Assembly: GCF_900116425.1 (NCBI RefSeq)
Contig: NZ_FPAS01000004.1
Coordinates: 186,001 to 250,000 of the forward strand
Source: Lishizhenia tianjinensis
GTDB taxonomy: Bacteria > Bacteroidota > Bacteroidia > Flavobacteriales_D > Crocinitomicaceae
Reading direction: 5' to 3'
DNA length: 64,000 bases
Shown in pieces: positions 60,187-64,000 of this stretch. Each line of letters begins with the position of its first letter. Positions within the stretch are counted from its first letter, which is position 1. The position numbers and the translations under genes are program-made. The notes beneath the pieces were generated by a model that worked only from the letters and a program-made list of their open reading frames with translations, searched no databases and was not told the DNA's origin.

Positions 60187-61424
60187 TATATAAAATTTTA
60201 AATACCGGCTTAACCCAAGATCTGGATTATTTCCAACGTACTAGTATTAGAATTGTAAATGGAGTTGCCCTTTGTTCCTTATTTACCACTGCAATTGCAG
60301 AAGGTTATATCCTGTGGAGTATAGGCATAGTTCCAAGTGGATTAACCATAGCCATGGCCACAATAATTTTTGCACTCTCTTATCTATTTTTAAATAAATA
60401 CCATTTTTACGACACCTCAAAAAAACTGCTTGCTTTTAATGCCAACCTCACCTTAATTGTAGTGTTTTTACTGGTTCATCCCGACTTAAGAGCAGATGAC
60501 ATGTTTTTAGTCTTGATTCCACTATATATAGGAATATTCAAAGAACTAAAGACCATCCTTACCTTATCCATGATTACTTTAAGTATTTACATGGTAGGGA
60601 TTTACTTCTCCACTTTTGTAGAGCATGACTATCTAATGACATTTTCTGATGAAAATAAAGTAATCGTTCGTATGACTTTTCTAAGCTTAACGCTTACTTT
60701 ACTTTATACTACAACCTTGTTTTTCAAAAGGGGAACTGAAAAGTCGAGGTTAGAAATTGAAGCAAAAAATGAAGCGCTCACTCAACTATTGGCAGCCAAT
60801 AAAATTCAATTGAGCGAATTAAAAAAAGGTATTGAAGAAAAACAGTTTTTATTAAGCGAGGTTCACCACAAAGTAAACAACAATTTACAAGTACTGTCGA
60901 GTATCCTTCAACTGCAAGAAGGCGAACAACAAGAGCCTAAAGCCATTCTTTCTCAATTCTCAAATCGCATCAATTCACTATCACTTATTCACAGACAAAT
61001 TTACCAAGAAGAAAATTTCGAATCCATTGCAATCACTCCACTCATTCAAGGAATAATACTCCAACACTACAATTCTCAAGAGTCATCCAAGATATCCTTT
61101 GAATTAAAGCCATCCAACTTTCAATTGAATATAGCTAAAGCATCAAGTTTTGTCCTGTTCATGAATGAAGTTTTTCTATATGTTAGTGAACAAGTTAACA
61201 CACAAGCTTTAGACTTTATAAATCCAGTTTTGATGGAATGTAAGCATAAACATGATCTACTTTATATTCATCTAAATTTCTCTCCAGACTTCTGGCGTTC
61301 TGAAAAAATACAAAACAACACCATTAATGAACAACTCATGAAGCTTTTAGCCAAACAACTGAAAGCCGATTTAACACTCGATACGAATAAAGGAATCCAC
61401 CTACAAATTGCTCTACCTTTATGA
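60183..61424 (+). CDS. Paralogous membrane histidine kinase with degenerate ATPase domain
   Basis: A 413-residue protein with the same plan as its upstream neighbour: six helices (~25-182), coiled coil, H-box EVHHKVNNNLQV (His229). The ATP-binding part is degraded: the second N-box Asn is Tyr333, His is Gln337, DxG is replaced by NFSPDF, and the LG of the G-box by IN. It probably cannot bind ATP, but keeps the phospho-acceptor His. The start is TTG at 60183 overlapping the previous stop (TTGA); alignment with the paralogue's first 30 residues supports this start. It may be trans-phosphorylated in a heterodimer. Confidence 0.85.
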   Translation: MIYKILNTGLTQDLDYFQRTSIRIVNGVALCSLFTTAIAEGYILWSIGIVPSGLTIAMATIIFALSYLFLNKYHFYDTSKKLLAFNANLTLIVVFLLVHPDLRADDMFLVLIPLYIGIFKELKTILTLSMITLSIYMVGIYFSTFVEHDYLMTFSDENKVIVRMTFLSLTLTLLYTTTLFFKRGTEKSRLEIEAKNEALTQLLAANKIQLSELKKGIEEKQFLLSEVHHKVNNNLQVLSSILQLQEGEQQEPKAILSQFSNRINSLSLIHRQIYQEENFESIAITPLIQGIILQHYNSQESSKISFELKPSNFQLNIAKASSFVLFMNEVFLYVSEQVNTQALDFINPVLMECKHKHDLLYIHLNFSPDFWRSEKIQNNTINEQLMKLLAKQLKADLTLDTNKGIHLQIALPL

Positions 61425-62095
61425 AGACAACATTAAACTTACTCGTCGTTGAAGACGAAACTATAATTGCAGAAAATTTAAAACGTATCCTTATCAATTT
61501 AGGGTTCCCCAATATTTATATAGCTAACAATTATGACGAAGGGGTATTCCTCTTTGATAAAGAGCAAATTCACATTGCCTTGGTAGACATCAATTTAGGT
61601 TCACAAAGTAAAACAGGGATAGAACTTGCGCAATACATGAACGAAAATGGAAAGGTGGCTATTGTATACATTACGGCTAATTCAGATATGCACACCTTAG
61701 ATAAGGCTAAAATTACTCGTCCTACTTCCTACCTTCTTAAGCCTTTTGATAGAAAAGTAATTCAATCTACTTTAGAAATATTGGTATACAATGAATTTTC
61801 TTCTGTAGAAAAAATTAAGCTCAAAGATCAAAGTGGTACTACTTTGATAGATCCACAAATCATTGACTATATAAAATCTGATGGAGGCTATTTAGAAATT
61901 TTCACTCCTGAAAAAAGATATGTCTACAGAGACACACTCAAAAACATTTTGGAATTGTTGCCAGAAACCTTTGTACAAGTACACAAATCCTTCCTTGTAA
62001 ATAAAAGTAAAATCTCAAAAGTTAAGGGAACTTACATTGAAATTAACCAGGAGGAAATTCCCTTGGGAAGAAATTATAAAACGAATATTTTTTAG
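61421..62095 (+). CDS. LytTR-family response regulator
   Basis: A 224-residue regulator: a receiver (1-~120) with acidic EDE (11-13), phospho-acceptor Asp56 in ALVDINLG and LLKPFD, then a LytTR DNA-binding domain (~130-224: VEKIKLKDQSG, IDYIKSDGGYLEIFT, FVQVHKSFLVN, IPLGRNYK). It overlaps the pseudokinase stop by four bases (ATGA). It should receive phosphate from the tandem kinases; the long secreted-protein gene 115 bases downstream is a plausible target. Confidence 0.92.
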   Translation: MKTTLNLLVVEDETIIAENLKRILINLGFPNIYIANNYDEGVFLFDKEQIHIALVDINLGSQSKTGIELAQYMNENGKVAIVYITANSDMHTLDKAKITRPTSYLLKPFDRKVIQSTLEILVYNEFSSVEKIKLKDQSGTTLIDPQIIDYIKSDGGYLEIFTPEKRYVYRDTLKNILELLPETFVQVHKSFLVNKSKISKVKGTYIEINQEEIPLGRNYKTNIF

Positions 62096-62185
62096 GAGAA
62101 TTCTCCCTTTACCTGTTGTTCATACACAGAAAATTGTCGTTGACAATACAAGTTTTCCAGAAAAGAGACCGATAATATACTTTCG

Positions 62186-62203
62186 AATTTGAACACTCAA
62201 ATT
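62186..62203 (+). promoter_or_regulatory. Inverted repeat before the giant secreted protein
   Basis: AATTTGA/TCAAATT, perfect 7-base arms with a 4-base gap, seven bases before the ATG at 62211. It could be a hairpin hiding the start or a protein-binding site. A TATACTTT at about 62176-62183 is a weak -7 candidate just before it. Confidence 0.35.
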
Positions 62204-62210
62204 TTGAAAG

Positions 62211-64000
62211 ATGATGAAATCACTACCCTTAATTAAAACACTGCGGGGATACCTACTGTTCCTGTTCTTAACCCTTACTTCCTTTTCATCCTATGCCCTA
62301 AACATAGGACAGATGGAGGTTACGAACCCCGATGCTGGCAAAGTCTTTATTAAATACAGAGCAGGTACCTACAATTGTTATTCAGGCGTAAATGTATTTG
62401 TTCGTGCAACTGTTTATATTGATGGCGTACAAAAAGCTCAATGGGGAGGTTATAATACTGGATATGGAGATCAAACCTTTCAAGATGAATTCGAGGTAAC
62501 TCCAGGTAATCATACCGTTGCAATTGATGTTGATAGAGTTGACTGTACTGTTGACCATAACTTTGTGAATCACCACCAAGATTTATCACAACCAATTGAT
62601 GTCGGTGATGAAATTAGTAATTTAAATATGTCACCTTCAGGCAACGATCTGAACGTAAATTGGTCAGGTGCTAACATTCAAGGTGAAGTTTTACATCTAA
62701 GGTTAGAAGTGAAAAATGATGCCGGACAATGGGCAACCACTCAACTTGAACCAAATTTATCACAGAATACAACAAATCATACTTTTAATAACATCGTCCA
62801 AGGACAAGAATACCGTGTACAACTCACCCAATACTTACCGTCAGGAACAACCTACAGCCAATCCAATACTACAACCCTTCAATTACCATCTAGTTGGGAA
62901 ATCACCGGGTTTCTAACTAGTACCGGTTCTAATGGAATAAATATCTCATGGAATCATCCATCGGCAAAAGGACACATTATAAATCCTGGCACTCAAGAAA
63001 ATGCATATTACATCCTAAAGAGAAGAGAGAAAGATTTAGGTGCCAACTCGTTTAGTAATTGGAGTACAATATTCGGTGCTTCAAGCTCAAACTCCGTCGA
63101 TCTAGGAATAGCTAGCTATACTGATAATAGTGTTAATAATTGTAAAACCTATGAATACAAACTCTCTTATGTTGTAAACAAACACCACCTCATCAATAAG
63201 GAAATAGATGTAGTAACTAATCAACACCACTACCCATCAAGCTACCCTTCACCTATACTTACACAGGTTCAAGGGTTTGATGTTACCCTACCTGACCCAT
63301 GTTTAGAGGAAGTTCAAATAGAATGGAATGATATACCGAATAGACATGGCTGTATTACCTATTGGTTTGATATTATCAAAGAAGTTAAAGATGCCAATGG
63401 TAATTTCACTTCTCAAGGCTATATTATTAACTCTAATAATTTTAACAATCCAAACCAATTAACACCTAATTCTGGTCAATATTCATTTACAGATAACAAC
63501 GTTACAGCAGGAACTACTTATAGATATAAAATAAGAATTGTTGGAGACCCCCAAACACTAGGCTATGTTTATACGGACTATATCACCAAAGAAATTATGG
63601 TTCAAGGTCCTATAACAATTACAAATTCTAACATAAACGCAAGTGTTACCAACAATACTTCAACTGCCGGTATAGATATTTCTTGGGTAGATCCAACCAA
63701 CAATGAAACAGGTTTCACCCTTATTAGGAGAGATTTAATAGATGGAAGTAATATTAGTATTCCCTTACCTATTAATTCAACCTCCTATTCGGATTTAACT
63801 TCCAACAGTAATGGTCCTGCAATTTGTAACAATTATGAATACGAAGTTCAGGTCACAAACAATTGTGTAAACGACCTCACGATAGGAACGATTGATTCAT
63901 TGCCAACAGGTGCAGATTTAAAACTTGCAAAAGATATACAAGACACCTACGATAAGAATGCCTTAAAAATTGACAAAGGCTACAATAAAGATGTTATCAA
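62211..64000 (+). CDS. Large secreted fibronectin-type-III-like protein, 3' end outside the window
   Basis: An ATG at 62211 (or 62214) opens a frame with no stop to the end of the window: 596 residues and still open. It begins with a signal peptide (MMKSLPLIKTLRGYLLFLF..., cleavage near residue 30 before LNIGQMEV). The rest is a series of ~100-residue beta-sandwich units with fibronectin III features (NVNWSGANIQGEVL, INISWNHPSAKGH, VQIEWNDIPNRHG, IDISWVDPTNNETGFTLIRRD; each followed by a Tyr-rich YRVQL, YEYKLSYVV or YRYKIRIVG strand). Conserved Cys pairs (NNCKTYEYK, ICNNYEYEVQVTNNC) suggest disulfides. Probably a surface protein, perhaps ending in a T9SS domain that is not visible here. Confidence 0.88.
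   Translation, partial: MMKSLPLIKTLRGYLLFLFLTLTSFSSYALNIGQMEVTNPDAGKVFIKYRAGTYNCYSGVNVFVRATVYIDGVQKAQWGGYNTGYGDQTFQDEFEVTPGNHTVAIDVDRVDCTVDHNFVNHHQDLSQPIDVGDEISNLNMSPSGNDLNVNWSGANIQGEVLHLRLEVKNDAGQWATTQLEPNLSQNTTNHTFNNIVQGQEYRVQLTQYLPSGTTYSQSNTTTLQLPSSWEITGFLTSTGSNGINISWNHPSAKGHIINPGTQENAYYILKRREKDLGANSFSNWSTIFGASSSNSVDLGIASYTDNSVNNCKTYEYKLSYVVNKHHLINKEIDVVTNQHHYPSSYPSPILTQVQGFDVTLPDPCLEEVQIEWNDIPNRHGCITYWFDIIKEVKDANGNFTSQGYIINSNNFNNPNQLTPNSGQYSFTDNNVTAGTTYRYKIRIVGDPQTLGYVYTDYITKEIMVQGPITITNSNINASVTNNTSTAGIDISWVDPTNNETGFTLIRRDLIDGSNISIPLPINSTSYSDLTSNSNGPAICNNYEYEVQVTNNCVNDLTIGTIDSLPTGADLKLAKDIQDTYDKNALKIDKGYNKDVI

Noticed and set aside
62350-62916. Short frames on both strands near the right edge
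   Set aside because: They lie within the long open plus-strand frame from 62211, which has a signal peptide and repeated domain units.

Overview
This 64 kb window is chromosomal DNA from a low-GC Bacteroidota bacterium, most likely a member of the Flavobacteriales; I cannot fix the family. The evidence is: many promoters with the Bacteroidota -7 box TAnnTTTG; several secreted proteins ending in a type IX secretion (T9SS) sorting domain; DUF4270, DUF6029 and Omp28-type envelope proteins; a phosphate-selective porin; and a complete Alternative Complex III plus cytochrome oxidase operon.

Layout. 1-2.6 kb is an accessory array of integron-like gene cassettes. It has three attC-like sites and no integrase in view, carries two small unknown proteins, a VWA-type lipoprotein and a membrane protein, and ends beside tRNA-Leu(CAA). 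2.9-9.8 kb holds a YceI lipoprotein, a NatAB-like ABC exporter, Ppx/GppA, HutI, MetF and a small secreted protein. 9.9-15.5 kb holds riboflavin synthase and PanC, divergent from a stand-alone glycogen-synthase-like domain, a DUF4270 lipoprotein and GlmS. 15.8-20 kb holds superoxide dismutase, an acidic lipoprotein, a long MORN/YwqK repeat protein and a LysE exporter. 20.2-26.3 kb holds hemA-hemC-hemD converging on lipB, a serine hydrolase, a small conserved gene and a phosphoglucose/phosphomannose isomerase. 26.4-31 kb holds a T9SS-exported trypsin-like protease, an orphan OmpR regulator, dCMP deaminase and a C-terminal processing protease. 31-34.9 kb is a divergent phosphate-uptake pair (porin and Na/Pi cotransporter). 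35.3-41.7 kb is a cell-surface redox-looking cluster (a T9SS protein, then Omp28-T9SS, TlpA, DUF6029 barrel, Omp28 lipoprotein). 42-44 kb holds queG and ruvB. 44.1-56 kb is actABCDEF-ctaC-ctaD on the minus strand. 56-64 kb holds a SPOR protein, a YgiQ radical-SAM protein, two tandem paralogous membrane kinases (the second apparently a pseudokinase), a LytTR regulator, and the start of a very long fibronectin-like secreted protein that runs off the window.

How the genes fit together. ActA-F oxidises quinol and feeds electrons to the CtaC/CtaD oxidase. hemA-C-D make the tetrapyrrole needed for its haems. The hemA and act promoters share a TGWCA-N6-TGWCA box at the same distance from the -7 element, which suggests one CRP/FNR-type activator for both. 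The porin and cotransporter should carry phosphate across the outer and inner membranes in series. The most unusual items are the cassette array with its mirrored 10-mers, the shared hem/act operator, the kinase-pseudokinase-LytTR operon, and the Omp28/TlpA/DUF6029 cluster.
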